Notes: a model not told the origin generated them from the sequence alone. A stretch of DNA of 64,000 nt from JAWKXU01 sp964468045 (GCA_964468045.1 CAYXTO010000011.1:62001-126000); one strand, 5' to 3'; positions 35,429 to 45,053 are shown, counted from the stretch's first letter. Numbers and translations are program-made.

Positions 35429-37252
35429 CTATTCGACGGTAACCGACTTGGCGAGATTGCGGGGCTGATCGACATCCGTACCCTTGGCGCAGGCGGTGTG
35501 ATAGGCCAGCAATTGCACCGGCACCGCATAGACGAGCGGCGCGATCAGCGGATGGACCTTGGGCATTTCTATCGTGGCTAGGCAGCCCTCGCCTGCTTCG
35601 GCAATCCCCTCGCCATCGGAAATCAGCACGATCTTGCCGCCCCGCGCGCGCACTTCCTGCATATTGCTGACCGTCTTCTCGAACAGCGGCCCCGAGGGCG
35701 CGAGAACGATGACCGGCACATCCTCGTCGATCAGCGCGATCGGCCCGTGCTTCATTTCGCCCGCGGCGTAGCCTTCGGCATGGATATAGCTGATTTCCTT
35801 GAGTTTCAGCGCACCTTCAAGTGCCAGCGGATAATCGGGACCGCGCCCGAGATAGAGCACATCGCGCGCGGGCGCGATGAGATGGGCCATGCCGGCGATA
35901 TCCTCGTCATGGGCCAGCGCGGCATTGAGCGCCGCCGGCGCTTCGAGCAGATGGCGGACCACCTCGGTTTCCTCGGCCCGGTCCATCCGCCCCTTTTTCA
36001 CGGCGAAATGCGCGGCCAGGGCGGCAAGCACCGCAAGCTGGCAGGTGAAGGCCTTGGTGGAGGCCACTCCGATCTCCGGCCCGGCATGGGTGGGCAGCAG
36101 CAGATCCGCTTCCCGCGCCATGGAGCTGGTGGGGACATTGACCACCACGGCGATCTTCTGCCCTTCCGCCCTGGCGTGGCGCAGCGCGGCGAGCGTATCG
36201 GCGGTCTCGCCCGATTGCGAGATGAACAGCGCCAGCCCCCCCTGCTCCAGCACGGGCTGGCGATAGCGGAACTCGCTCGCCACATCGATATCCACCGGAA
36301 CACGCGCGAATTGCTCGAACCAGTATTTCGCGACCAGCCCCGCATAATAACTGGTTCCGCATGCCACGATAGTGACGCGGCGCACGCCGGAAAGGTCGAA
36401 ATCCATCTGCGGCAACGAAATGGATTGTTCGAGTTGGCGGATGTAGCTGCGCAAGGTCTGCGCGACGACGATCGGCTGCTCGAAGATCTCCTTCTGCATG
36501 AAATGGCGGTAATTGCCCTTCTCGATCGCCGCGGCGGACACGCCCGACATGGTGATCTCGCGGGTGACGGCATTGTTATCCTTATCGAAGATGCGCGCGC
36601 CGCCACGGGTGATCACGACCCAGTCGCCCTCGTCCAGATAGGATATCCTGTTGGTGAGCGGAGCCAGGGCCAACGCATCCGAACCGAGATAGGTCTCGCC
36701 ATCGCCATAGCCGACGACGAGCGGCGACCCCAGCCGCGCGCCGATCAACAGATCCGGATATTGGCGGAAGGCGATGGCAAGCGCGAAGGCGCCGCGCAGG
36801 CGTGGCAGAACCGCCTGTACTGCCTGCTCGGGGTCCTTGCCCGCCTCGATCTGCTCCGAAACGAGATGCGCCACCACTTCGCTGTCGGTCTCGCTTTCGA
36901 AATGGCGGCCTCGGGCTTCCAGCTCTTCCCGCAAGCTCTTGAAGTTCTCGATGATCCCGTTGTGGACCAGGGCGACTTCCTGCGTGGCATGCGGATGCGC
37001 ATTGTTCGCGGTAGGGGCGCCATGGGTGGCCCAGCGGGTATGGGCGATCCCCACATCGCCGGGCGCCGGGCGCAGCTCGAGCTCACCGACCAGGTTCAGC
37101 AGCTTGCCTTCGGCCCGGCGGCGCACCAGCGCGCCGTCATCTATCGTGCACACCCCGGCGCTGTCATAACCGCGATATTCCATGCGCCTCAGCCCATCGA
37201 CCAGCCGGTCGGTGACAGCATGATTTCCGACGATGCCTATGATTCCGCACAT
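35429..37252 (-). CDS. glmS: Glutamine-fructose-6-phosphate aminotransferase (isomerizing)
   Basis: A 607-residue enzyme. MCGIIGIVG exposes the N-terminal Cys nucleophile; TRWATHG and HNGIIENF lie in the glutaminase half (1 to about 240). Two SIS domains follow, with ACGTSYYAG and SQSGETADT binding fructose 6-phosphate. It ends DQPRNLAKSVTVE, normal for the family. GlmS makes glucosamine 6-phosphate for peptidoglycan and LPS. It lies 101 bp downstream of glmU on the same strand. I see no glmS ribozyme, as expected outside Gram-positives. Confidence 0.96.
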   Translation of the reverse strand: MCGIIGIVGNHAVTDRLVDGLRRMEYRGYDSAGVCTIDDGALVRRRAEGKLLNLVGELELRPAPGDVGIAHTRWATHGAPTANNAHPHATQEVALVHNGIIENFKSLREELEARGRHFESETDSEVVAHLVSEQIEAGKDPEQAVQAVLPRLRGAFALAIAFRQYPDLLIGARLGSPLVVGYGDGETYLGSDALALAPLTNRISYLDEGDWVVITRGGARIFDKDNNAVTREITMSGVSAAAIEKGNYRHFMQKEIFEQPIVVAQTLRSYIRQLEQSISLPQMDFDLSGVRRVTIVACGTSYYAGLVAKYWFEQFARVPVDIDVASEFRYRQPVLEQGGLALFISQSGETADTLAALRHARAEGQKIAVVVNVPTSSMAREADLLLPTHAGPEIGVASTKAFTCQLAVLAALAAHFAVKKGRMDRAEETEVVRHLLEAPAALNAALAHDEDIAGMAHLIAPARDVLYLGRGPDYPLALEGALKLKEISYIHAEGYAAGEMKHGPIALIDEDVPVIVLAPSGPLFEKTVSNMQEVRARGGKIVLISDGEGIAEAGEGCLATIEMPKVHPLIAPLVYAVPVQLLAYHTACAKGTDVDQPRNLAKSVTVE

Positions 37253-37353
37253 GAAAAGGCTTTACCCCCGACTATCGGCCCACGACCGCCTTGCATGAAA
37301 ACCCTTGGGATCTGGTGTAGGCATGCCGCTGCATGGCGGCAAGCGCGCCTGTT

Positions 37354-38712
37354 TCAGCCCTTGGCGGCCTTTTCCGCCTTTTTCTTCTTCATGGCGTCAT
37401 GGAAACGATCCGCCCAACCCGGCTTCACCAGCTGCTCCGCCCGCACCATGCGCAATTCGCCATCGTCGACATCGCGGCTGACCGCGCTGCCGGCGGCGAC
37501 GATCGCATCCGCCCCGATCCGGACCGGCGCGATCAAGGCGCTGTTAGAGCCGATGAAGGCGCGCTCGCCGATCACCGTCTTGTGCTTGAAATAGCCGTCG
37601 TAATTGCAGGTGATCGTGCCCGCCCCGATATTCGCCCCGGCTCCGACCTCGGCGTCGCCCAGATAGGTCAGGTGATTGGCCTTGGCGCCCGGACCAAGCA
37701 CCGCCTGTTTCATTTCAACGAAATTGCCGATCTTCGCGCCTTCCTGCAGCACGGCCCCCGGGCGCAATCTGGCGAACGGCCCCACTTCCACGCCGGTGGA
37801 AAGGCTTGCTCCTTCCAGATGGCAGAAGGCATGGATCACGACGCCATCCGCCACCGTCACCCCCGGGCCGAACACCACATTGGGTTCCACGGTCACGTCG
37901 CGACCCAGCGTGGTGTCCCATGAGAAGAACACCGTTTCGGGCGCGATCAGCGTGGCGCCGTCGGCCATCGCCCGCGCGCGGCGGCGCGCTTGCCAGCGGC
38001 TTTCGGCCTCCGCCAACTCGGACCGGCTGTTGATGCCGGCCACTTCATCTGGATCATCGGTCACCACCACCGCGCAGGCCCGTCCATCCGCATTGGCGAT
38101 ATTGACGATATCGACGAGGTAATATTCGCCCTGGGAGTTCCGGTTGTCGACGCGCGCCAGCAATCCGAGCAGATCCGCCCCACGCACCGCCATCAGCCCG
38201 GAATTGCAGAGCCTGCAACCGCGTTCTTCCTCGGTTGCATCCTTGTGCTCGACCATCCGCAGGATGCGGTCGCCCTCGGCGATGATCCGCCCATATTGCA
38301 GCGTATCGTCCGGCTCGAAGCCCAGCACCACCACCGCCGGCGCATCTTCGGCGTTCAGCCGGTCCAGCATGGCGCGCATCGTGGCGGCTTCGACAAAGGG
38401 CACATCGCCGTAGAGGATGAGCACATCGCCACCGAAAGCGCCCAGAACGCCCTCTGCCTGCTGCACGGCATGGCCGGTTCCGAGCTGGGGATCCTGCACC
38501 GCCAGTTCCGCGCGACCGCCCAGCTGTGCTTCGAGCTGGTCGCGCCCTTCGCCGACCACCACGACCATCCGCTCCGGCGCCAGTTCGCCGACCGAGGCGA
38601 GCAGATGTTCGAGCATCGGGCGCCCCGCCACGGGATGCAGCACCTTGTGGCGCTCGCTCTTCATTCGGGTGCCCTTGCCCGCAGCAAGGATGATCGCGGC
38701 AACTGGTTTCAT
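37354..38712 (-). CDS. glmU: Bifunctional UDP-N-acetylglucosamine pyrophosphorylase/glucosamine-1-phosphate acetyltransferase
   Basis: A 452-residue two-domain enzyme. The N-terminal uridyltransferase has IILAAGKGTRMKS and LILYGDVPF. The C-terminal left-handed beta-helix acetyltransferase includes NFVEMKQAVLGPGAKANHLT and GTITCNYDGYFKHKT. It makes UDP-GlcNAc after GlmS and GlmM. The ATG at 38712 gives the canonical N-terminus; an in-frame ATG at 38763 would extend into the divergent gph promoter. Confidence 0.96.
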   Translation of the reverse strand: MKPVAAIILAAGKGTRMKSERHKVLHPVAGRPMLEHLLASVGELAPERMVVVVGEGRDQLEAQLGGRAELAVQDPQLGTGHAVQQAEGVLGAFGGDVLILYGDVPFVEAATMRAMLDRLNAEDAPAVVVLGFEPDDTLQYGRIIAEGDRILRMVEHKDATEEERGCRLCNSGLMAVRGADLLGLLARVDNRNSQGEYYLVDIVNIANADGRACAVVVTDDPDEVAGINSRSELAEAESRWQARRRARAMADGATLIAPETVFFSWDTTLGRDVTVEPNVVFGPGVTVADGVVIHAFCHLEGASLSTGVEVGPFARLRPGAVLQEGAKIGNFVEMKQAVLGPGAKANHLTYLGDAEVGAGANIGAGTITCNYDGYFKHKTVIGERAFIGSNSALIAPVRIGADAIVAAGSAVSRDVDDGELRMVRAEQLVKPGWADRFHDAMKKKKAEKAAKG

Positions 38713-38774
38713 GTGACGAGGCCATGCCACCATTCTCTTGCGGTTTCCATAATCACGCGGCACTTGCCCACCGC

Positions 38775-39446
38775 ATGACAGACTTTCCTTTCGCCCTGAT
38801 CGGCTTCGACCTCGACGGAACGCTGGTGGATTCCTCCGCGGACATCGCTGCGGCAGCGAATCATGTGCTCACGCTGGCCGGACGCCCGAACCTGCCCGTG
38901 CCGGAACTGGCGGGCATGATCGGGAATGGCTCGCGCCTGTTGCTGGAGCGCGCGTTCCGCCGCACCGGCGGCGACGTGAGCCGGGAGGAGATGCGGCCCT
39001 ACATCGAGGCCTTCATGGATTTCTACGGCGCCAATCTGTGCGTCCACACCACGCCTTATCCCGGCTGCGTCGATGCGCTGGACGAACTGGCGGAGCTGGG
39101 CTGCACGCTTGCCGTGGTCACCAACAAGTTCGAATCCTTCGCCTCGGCCCTGCTCGATCAGCTGGGCCTGCTCGGGCGGTTCGCAACCGTGATCGGCGGC
39201 GATACGCTGGGGCCGGGCCGCAGCAAGCCCGAGCCGGATCCGATTCACGAAATGATGACGCGTTGCGGGGGCGGGATGACGGCCTTCGTCGGCGACACCA
39301 CCACGGATGTGAAAGCGACGACCGCCGCCGGCGTCCCCTGCGTCGCGGTCAGCTTCGGCTTCAACGATCTGCCGCCGCATGAGCTTGGCGCCAAGGCAGT
39401 GATCGAGCATTTCAACGCGCTGATCCCGACCCTTCGCAGAATCTGA
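38775..39446 (+). CDS. gph: Phosphoglycolate phosphatase, HAD family
   Basis: A 223-residue HAD phosphatase. Motif I is GFDLDGTLVDS, motif II VVTNK, motif III within GRSKPEPDP, and motif IV FVGDTTTDVKA. PGP removal of 2-phosphoglycolate is the usual role, but related HAD enzymes have other sugar phosphate substrates. The ATG at 38775 is 62 bp from the divergent glmU start. A hairpin follows its stop. Confidence 0.85.
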   Translation: MTDFPFALIGFDLDGTLVDSSADIAAAANHVLTLAGRPNLPVPELAGMIGNGSRLLLERAFRRTGGDVSREEMRPYIEAFMDFYGANLCVHTTPYPGCVDALDELAELGCTLAVVTNKFESFASALLDQLGLLGRFATVIGGDTLGPGRSKPEPDPIHEMMTRCGGGMTAFVGDTTTDVKATTAAGVPCVAVSFGFNDLPPHELGAKAVIEHFNALIPTLRRI

Positions 39447-39467
39447 GACGGGACCGGACGATGGCGA

Positions 39468-39487
39468 CCCGTGCCATCCGGCACGGG
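39468..39487. terminator. Hairpin between convergent gph and porin genes
   Basis: CCCGTGCC and GGCACGGG form a perfect 8-bp stem with loop ATCC, 22 bp after gph and 17 bp beyond the porin stop. It may stop transcription from both sides despite lacking a T run. Confidence 0.55.
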
Positions 39488-39503
39488 CGCACGTGCCCAC
39501 GAA

Positions 39504-40898
39504 TCAGAAGTCGAACTGGGCACGCATGCCGAACGTATCGACGCCGTAATCCCGATCCGTACCCGCAGCGATCGCGGCCATGTCGTAATCGAGATGGCCG
39601 TAATTGGCCATGAAACGAACATAGGCCATCGGTGTCCAGATCACCGATACGGCGTAGGCGCTCTGCTTTCCGCCCACCGTTCCGGCATCCACCAGATCGA
39701 GATAATCGTAGCGCAGATTGAGCTCGATCGCCCCGATCCCGCCCTTGTCCACGCCATCCCGCGGCCTGATCCGATCGAATACGCCCGCCTTGTAGCTGCG
39801 CATATCCCCTTTGGTCAGAAAATATCCGACCTCCGCATATCCGCCGAAGAAAGTCGGATCGGCGCCTCCGGCAACGCCCACAGTTTGCCAGTGGGTTTCG
39901 CCCGCGAAATGGAACGGGCCCTTGGCATAGGCAAGCTCCAGCCCATAGCCCAGCTCGCTTTCGACATCGGCGATCGCTCCGGTATCGATCAGGCGGGTAT
40001 CCGTGGTGCGAGTAAAGGGCCTGGCACGATAACGCACCGAATTGCCCGCATCGTTCAGATCGCGATAATGGGCCGAGCCGCCGATATGGAATTGGCCGCC
40101 GGCCAGCTTGGGCATGAACACGGCGCGGCCATCGACACTGTAGCTGTTGTTCTCGTCATTGTTCAGATCGGCGGCGTTATCGGCAAAGACACCCGCCTGG
40201 AGCAGGACATCCTGCGTGGCATAGCTGGCGCTCAACCCGACCCGGCGTTCATACCCGAAGGCGGAATTGAACGCCGCGCGCTCCAGGAAGCTGGTGAACA
40301 GGTCGCTGGTCATTTCCTCCAGACCCCAGAACGGCTTGTGCTGGCCGACCGTCAGCGTCAGTTCCCGGCTGGCATCATAGGTCAGGAAAAGATCGGTGAT
40401 CTCAACCGAACTCGCGGCCACGTCCACTTCCGCGCGATAACCGAAACCTCCGGGAAGCGTACCTTCCGCGCCAAGAAATGCGCGACGGACCTCGGTGGAA
40501 AAGCCAAGGCCCTTGTCATCGACACCGGACGGTGCGTTCACCCCGGCCGCGTCAAGTTGCAGCCGTCCTCGCGGCTTGAAGCTCCAGCCCCCCTCGCCTT
40601 CGAATTGCGGCGCTCCCTTCCAGCTCACCTTGGACGAGGATTTGGCCGCATCCCCGGCCTGTGCCGCTGCCACGGTGGCGGCGGCAACCTCGGCCCTGGC
40701 TTCCCCGAGCTGGCTTTCCAGCGAATCGATGCGGACGGCCATCGCCTGCATCTGCGCGCGCAGTGCGGCCAGTTCCTGCTGCACACCGCCGGCATCGCCG
40801 CCTTCCTGCGCGCGGGCCGGCAAAGTCCAGCCAAGACATACTGCCACGGCGATCGGAGCCAGTCCATTCCGCGAAACAAGCCGCAAGCATTTCATCAA
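39504..40898 (-). CDS. Phosphate-selective porin, OprO/OprP family
   Basis: A 464-residue outer-membrane porin. A signal peptide ends in PARAQ (about residue 31), then a short coiled-coil QQELAALRAQMQAMAVRIDS for trimerisation. The barrel carries YRAEVDVAASSVEITDLFLT, VGQHKPFWGLEEMTS and a terminal phenylalanine (RAQFDF), all features of the family. Members let phosphate or polyphosphate cross the outer membrane. A Pho-box-like site lies upstream, in line with phosphate-starvation control. Confidence 0.83.
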   Translation of the reverse strand: MMKCLRLVSRNGLAPIAVAVCLGWTLPARAQEGGDAGGVQQELAALRAQMQAMAVRIDSLESQLGEARAEVAAATVAAAQAGDAAKSSSKVSWKGAPQFEGEGGWSFKPRGRLQLDAAGVNAPSGVDDKGLGFSTEVRRAFLGAEGTLPGGFGYRAEVDVAASSVEITDLFLTYDASRELTLTVGQHKPFWGLEEMTSDLFTSFLERAAFNSAFGYERRVGLSASYATQDVLLQAGVFADNAADLNNDENNSYSVDGRAVFMPKLAGGQFHIGGSAHYRDLNDAGNSVRYRARPFTRTTDTRLIDTGAIADVESELGYGLELAYAKGPFHFAGETHWQTVGVAGGADPTFFGGYAEVGYFLTKGDMRSYKAGVFDRIRPRDGVDKGGIGAIELNLRYDYLDLVDAGTVGGKQSAYAVSVIWTPMAYVRFMANYGHLDYDMAAIAAGTDRDYGVDTFGMRAQFDF

Positions 40899-40951
40899 GA
40901 TCGTGTCCCGAGCGATTTATGACAATTCGGAAACGCCATTAGGTCGGATTG

Positions 40952-40969
40952 ATGAAGCTTAAATGACAC
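40952..40969 (-). promoter_or_regulatory. Candidate Pho box upstream of the OprO/P-type porin
   Basis: Minus strand GTGTCATTTAAGCTTCAT reads as two 7-bp repeats (GTGTCAT and GCTTCAT) around TTAA, similar to the PhoB repeat CTGTCAT-N4-CTGTCAT. It is about 55 bp before the porin start. A second TTGTCATAAAT half-site lies at 40915-40925, close to the expected core promoter. Confidence 0.5.
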
Positions 40970-41062
40970 TTCGGGTCACATGCCCGTCAGCTGGCGAGGA
41001 CAGTTGCCAGCCACCCGCAGCCATGCCATCGCGCGTTCCATTCCCGCCACCGGAGCGCCGCA

Positions 41063-41974
41063 ATGACAATCAGTTTCGCCGGAAGAGTCGCTATCGTAAC
41101 CGGGGCCGGGGGCGGACTTGGCCGCGCCTATGCCCTCGAACTCGCGCGCCGCGGCGCGAAGGTGGTGGTCAATGACCTGGGCGGCACCCGCGACGGCATC
41201 GGTGCTTCGGATGCGGCGGAACGGGTCGTCGCGGAAATTCTCTCCGAAGGCGGCGAAGCGATCGCGCATGGCGGCTCGGTCTCGGACTATGCGCACATGC
41301 AGGACATGGTCGCACAGGCGAAGGCCAGATGGGGCGGTGTTCATATCCTGATCAACAATGCCGGCATCCTGCGGGATAAGAGCTTCCTCAAGATGGCGCC
41401 CGAAGATTTCGAGATTGTGATCAAGGTTCACCTGATCGGCGCCGCATTCGCCAGCAAGGCCTGCTGGGAAGTGATGCGGGAGCAAGGCTATGGCCGGATC
41501 CTGATGACGACCAGCTCGAGCGGCCTGTTCGGCAATTTCGGCCAGAGCAACTATGCGGCGGCCAAGGCCGGGCTCGTGGGCCTGGCCAAGACCCTGTATC
41601 TCGAAGGGGCGAGATACGACATTCGCGTCAATGCGATTGCGCCGCTGGCCGCCACGCGCATGACGGAAGACATCTATCCCGAGCAGGTGCTCGAACAGTT
41701 CAAGCCGGAGAATGTGGTGCCCGCCGCCCTGTTTCTGGTGAGCGAGGATGCTCCGACCAACGCCATCGTCGGCGCCGCGGCGGGCGGATATCATGCATCA
41801 TGGATCAGCATGAATCAGCCGGTCATCCTTTCCGAAGCGGAGCGCACCGTCGAAGGGTTCGCCGCGAACTGGGACCGCATCTCGCGCCGGGAGAACATAC
41901 TGCTGCCGCAGTCGGGCCCGGAGCAGGGAGAGCTTATCTTGGCCCAGATCGCCAGTGGCGGGCAATCAAAGTGA
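41063..41974 (+). CDS. SDR-family hydroxyacyl-CoA dehydrogenase (MFE-2 N-terminal domain type)
   Basis: A 303-residue SDR. VTGAGGGLGRAYALELARRG is the Rossmann motif and VVVNDLGG is typical of the MFE-2/HSD17B4 dehydrogenase domain; INNAGILRDKSF, the serine in MTTSSSGLFGN and YAAAKAGLVGLAK complete the active site. Its length matches stand-alone bacterial versions. It probably oxidises 3-hydroxyacyl-CoA with NAD. It starts 165 bp from the divergent porin. Confidence 0.82.
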   Translation: MTISFAGRVAIVTGAGGGLGRAYALELARRGAKVVVNDLGGTRDGIGASDAAERVVAEILSEGGEAIAHGGSVSDYAHMQDMVAQAKARWGGVHILINNAGILRDKSFLKMAPEDFEIVIKVHLIGAAFASKACWEVMREQGYGRILMTTSSSGLFGNFGQSNYAAAKAGLVGLAKTLYLEGARYDIRVNAIAPLAATRMTEDIYPEQVLEQFKPENVVPAALFLVSEDAPTNAIVGAAAGGYHASWISMNQPVILSEAERTVEGFAANWDRISRRENILLPQSGPEQGELILAQIASGGQSK

Positions 41975-41983
41975 CAGCGGGGG

Positions 41984-42343
41984 CTATCTTTCCACGACCT
42001 TGAGCAGGCGCCGCTCGATCGGCGCGAGCACCCCCAGCAGTTCATGCCCGCGCTTCAGCACCTGCCCGGCTTCTCCATAGAGCGTCCACATGCCCTGCCG
42101 CCCGCGCAGGGCCGGCCGCTTCTCGATCCGGAACTGCGGGCGTTCGGCAGTGCGGCGGAAAGCGGCAAAGCTCGCCATTTCCCGCTCGAAATCCATGGCG
42201 TAGTCGCGCCATTCGCCGGCGGCGACCATCCGGCCATACAAGTCGAGAATGCGCTGTATTTCCGGGCGTTCGAAACCCACTTGCAAAGCTGCGCGGCCAG
42301 GAAACGCCACCACGCTGGCGCCGTGCTGGCCTGCGGCTGTCAA
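41984..42343 (-). CDS. DUF2794-like protein
   Basis: A 119-residue cytoplasmic protein. The segments RPEIQRILDLYGRMVAAGEW, RDYAMDF and FEREMASFAAFRR recall the alphaproteobacterial DUF2794 family, whose function is unknown. The start overlaps the epsC stop by 4 nt, so it is the last gene of the four-gene operon. Overlap with the neighbour supports this start. Confidence 0.75.
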   Translation of the reverse strand: MTAAGQHGASVVAFPGRAALQVGFERPEIQRILDLYGRMVAAGEWRDYAMDFEREMASFAAFRRTAERPQFRIEKRPALRGRQGMWTLYGEAGQVLKRGHELLGVLAPIERRLLKVVER

Positions 42344-43050
42344 CCGCCCACCTCGCTGCGCCGCGGCTCGTCATCGTCGGGCGTCCGGGCGATCAGCAGG
42401 GAACGCAATGCCTCCACCTGGGACTTGAGCGAGGCAAGCTCTTCCTCCAGCTCTTCTATCCGGCCCGGCCCGGGTTCGCAGGGATCCTTGCACGGTGTCC
42501 CATAGGGCACGAAATCCTGCTGCCAGGTTTCAGCCGGCACCAGGGTGGAGCGCGCCTTCACGCCCACCATGGTCGCACCTTCCGGCACATCATCGGTAAT
42601 TACGGCATTGGCGCCGATCCGCGCCCGGTTGCCCACCGTGATCGGCCCCAGGATCTGCGCCCCCGAACCAACGATCACATCATTCAGCAATGTGGGATGG
42701 CGTTTGCCCGCCTTGCCGTTCGTGGGGTTGGTGCCCCCGAGCGTGACGCAGGGATAGATCGTCACATTGTTTCCGATCTCGGCGGTCTCCCCGATCGTGA
42801 CGAAGCCGTGATCGATGAAAAGATGCCTGCCGATCCGCGCGCCGGGATGAATATCGATCGCGGTCAGCGCGCGCGACAGATGGTTGACCATGCGCGCCAG
42901 CAGATAGAGCCTGCCGACATAGAGCCAGTGCGCCACGCGATGGAAGCCGAGCGCGATCACGCCGGGATAGAAGATGATTTCCCAGCGCGAACGCGGCGCG
43001 GGATCCCGCGACCGGATGGAGTCCAGATAGTTGATCAGCCCGGCAAACAT
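42340..43050 (-). CDS. epsC: Serine O-acetyltransferase, EpsC/CysE family
   Basis: A 236-residue hexapeptide-repeat acetyltransferase. GARIGRHLFIDHGFVTIGET and VTIYPCVTLGGT form the left-handed beta-helix, with HPTLLNDVIVGSGAQILGPI following. It makes O-acetylserine, the carbon skeleton for cysteine. The C-terminal tail after about residue 190 is acidic and coiled-coil-like. The start at 43050 (MFAGLINYLDSIRSRD) is the family one; a longer frame from 43167 runs into hdaA. Confidence 0.9.
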   Translation of the reverse strand: MFAGLINYLDSIRSRDPAPRSRWEIIFYPGVIALGFHRVAHWLYVGRLYLLARMVNHLSRALTAIDIHPGARIGRHLFIDHGFVTIGETAEIGNNVTIYPCVTLGGTNPTNGKAGKRHPTLLNDVIVGSGAQILGPITVGNRARIGANAVITDDVPEGATMVGVKARSTLVPAETWQQDFVPYGTPCKDPCEPGPGRIEELEEELASLKSQVEALRSLLIARTPDDDEPRRSEVGG

Positions 43051-43081
43051 GTTACGTCCTGATTTTCGCACCGATTCAAGG

Positions 43082-43693
43082 TCAAAGCAAGCGCGGTTGC
43101 GCCGTTCCCCGTACAGCTTCCAATGCATCGCGCCAGATCGAAAGCGTTGGCGCCTGCTTGCGCTCAAGACTCAAACGGTCGATCATGGCAACCAGCGCCT
43201 CAATCTCCGCGTAGCTTCTAGCAGTGCGAAGTGAAAGATAAGTAAGCGCGCTCTCGCCCAGAACAAGGTTCCGCTGCTCGGCCTGAGCCTCCAGCAGCCC
43301 TGCGATCTCCTCATCCTCAGGCGATCCGATCACGAGATGCAGTGCAGCACCGATGCGGGAACGCAAATCGGGCAAGGATATGTCCCAGTTCTGACTGTTT
43401 GTGACGAGCAGCAGCGGCGTGCCGCTTTCCTGGGCGCGGTTCCAGCGATGGAAAAGATCGGTTTCGGGCAGGCTGTCCGCATTATCGATCACATCGCCCT
43501 TGCCGCTCTGCTCGAACCAGCGGGCGATCAGCGACTTGCCGGAACGCGGTGGACCGCTCATCACGGCGGACCTGAACGGCCAGCTCTCGGGCGACGAAAG
43601 CCCTTCCAGCACATGGGCATTGGAAGGACCAACGATGATCCGCGCCGGATCCCGGCCCGGCCCCTCGCCCAGCGGCAAGGCGATCTGCGACAT
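43082..43693 (-). CDS. hdaA: HdaA, DnaA-related regulator of replication initiation
   Basis: A 203-residue DnaA/Hda-like ATPase. MSQIALPLG gives the short clamp-binding QxxLPL-type motif used by Hda to contact the beta clamp. Walker A is SGPPRSGKS and Walker B lies around DVIDNADSLPE. HdaA stimulates hydrolysis of ATP on DnaA to prevent re-initiation. It follows the DUF2066-like gene by 4 nt. It lacks the DnaA domain IV for DNA binding, as expected. Confidence 0.88.
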   Translation of the reverse strand: MSQIALPLGEGPGRDPARIIVGPSNAHVLEGLSSPESWPFRSAVMSGPPRSGKSLIARWFEQSGKGDVIDNADSLPETDLFHRWNRAQESGTPLLLVTNSQNWDISLPDLRSRIGAALHLVIGSPEDEEIAGLLEAQAEQRNLVLGESALTYLSLRTARSYAEIEALVAMIDRLSLERKQAPTLSIWRDALEAVRGTAQPRLL

Positions 43694-43697
43694 GCCG

Positions 43698-44960
43698 CTA
43701 TCGCCTGATACTGAGGACCGTAGTGCCCTGGTTGACTTGCCAACCACGGGCGCGCAGCGCCGCCGCAAGCCCGTCAAGGCCGCCGGCATAGCTCACGCTC
43801 ATGACCGAGGTTCCACCCAAGGCAATGCTGGTGGTCGCCGCGCCCTGGACGCCCGGTGTTCCGCGCACGGAAGCCAGGGCACTGTCGACGGCGGCGGCAT
43901 CCGGGGTCACGAACTGCACGGTGAAGCTGGAAACCGCCTGGACGGGAGTGGTGGATATGACGGTGCCATTTTCCGTTCCGCTGCCCTGCGCGGCGTGGGC
44001 GGCGGCATCGGCGCGCCGCGCTTCCTCGAGCAGGGCCTTGATCGCGGGGCTGATATCCAGCTTGTCGAGCGCCAAGGTGGGATCGGGCTGCAGCACGCCG
44101 CTGCGCAGCGCCGCCGTATAGATCTGGTCGAACCGATCCCGCGCCTGCGCCAGCATCGCGGGCACGCCATCTTCGTCAGGCGCGGTCAGGGTAAAGCTCT
44201 GGATGAACTTGTTGTCGGGGCCATAGCGGGCCGTGAACGTGCCCTTCACCGGGCCACCGGGATATTGCCGTTCGAGACGGGCGATGGCCATGATCACGTC
44301 GGACGCGCCGAACTGGTCGAGGATATTGCGCCACCAGGTCCGGCTACGACGCCCGAGTTGCCCCGCCGTGATCAGCAGCGAATCGGCCCCTGCGCCGGAA
44401 GGGCGGACATAATCGATCGCGCTCGCGCCCGTCTGGTATTCCGCCCAGACCTGCTGCCATGGATTGCGCATTTCATAGACAATGCTCGCGCCGGCGGAAT
44501 CCAGCACGGGAATCAGCAGAAGGGGTGCGGAACGCGCCCGTTCCCCGCTTGCGCCGAGATATTGTGTCGCGCGGCCGCGGTCGAAAATGACGCCCAGCGT
44601 GGCGATATAATGGCGCGGTCCGATCTGCTCGCGCTGCACCACGATCGCCGATACCAGGGAATCGAGCTGGGAATCGCTGATCTTCGGCCCGCCAAGCTTT
44701 TCCCACGCCTTGCGCTGGGCAATGCGCCAGCCTTCCTCGCGGGCTTCCTCGGCTGTCTTGGCCGTGACGTTCACCGTGATCCCGTCGATCTCGATATCGG
44801 TCGTGCTGGCCAGAGGGGCGATTCCGCGATCCCCTTCGACCTGGGCGAAGAGCCGGTCGCGCGCCACGAATGCCAGCGCCACCGCCGCGGCGAGCAGCAG
44901 GGCGGCGAATACGATCTGGCGCGGGGACAGCGCACGAAGAGTGGGAAAATAATAGGCCAT
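43698..44960 (-). CDS. DUF2066-like exported or membrane-anchored protein
   Basis: A 420-residue protein with one N-terminal membrane segment (about residues 15-33, VFAALLLAAAVALAF) and a large outside domain. EEAREEGWRIAQRKAWEKL and VDSALASVRGTPGVQG point to a DUF2066-type fold plus a C-terminal repeat-like half. The gene lies just before hdaA, as often in Sphingomonadales and relatives, but its function is unknown. The ATG at 44960 is chosen; the longer frame to 45563 is the opposite strand of purM. Confidence 0.75.
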   Translation of the reverse strand: MAYYFPTLRALSPRQIVFAALLLAAAVALAFVARDRLFAQVEGDRGIAPLASTTDIEIDGITVNVTAKTAEEAREEGWRIAQRKAWEKLGGPKISDSQLDSLVSAIVVQREQIGPRHYIATLGVIFDRGRATQYLGASGERARSAPLLLIPVLDSAGASIVYEMRNPWQQVWAEYQTGASAIDYVRPSGAGADSLLITAGQLGRRSRTWWRNILDQFGASDVIMAIARLERQYPGGPVKGTFTARYGPDNKFIQSFTLTAPDEDGVPAMLAQARDRFDQIYTAALRSGVLQPDPTLALDKLDISPAIKALLEEARRADAAAHAAQGSGTENGTVISTTPVQAVSSFTVQFVTPDAAAVDSALASVRGTPGVQGAATTSIALGGTSVMSVSYAGGLDGLAAALRARGWQVNQGTTVLSIRR

Positions 44961-45053
44961 GGACAAATCTGGCTGCCTTTTGCCGAAACGAAGGTGGAAA
45001 TCCAAGCCGTAAAGCGATTGCGGGAACGATGAGCGGGCGATAAGGCCCCGGCG

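Noticed and set aside
37325..37340. GCCGC/GCGGC hairpin between glmU and glmS as a terminator
   Set aside because: It is only 5 bp long without a T run, so it is too weak to call.
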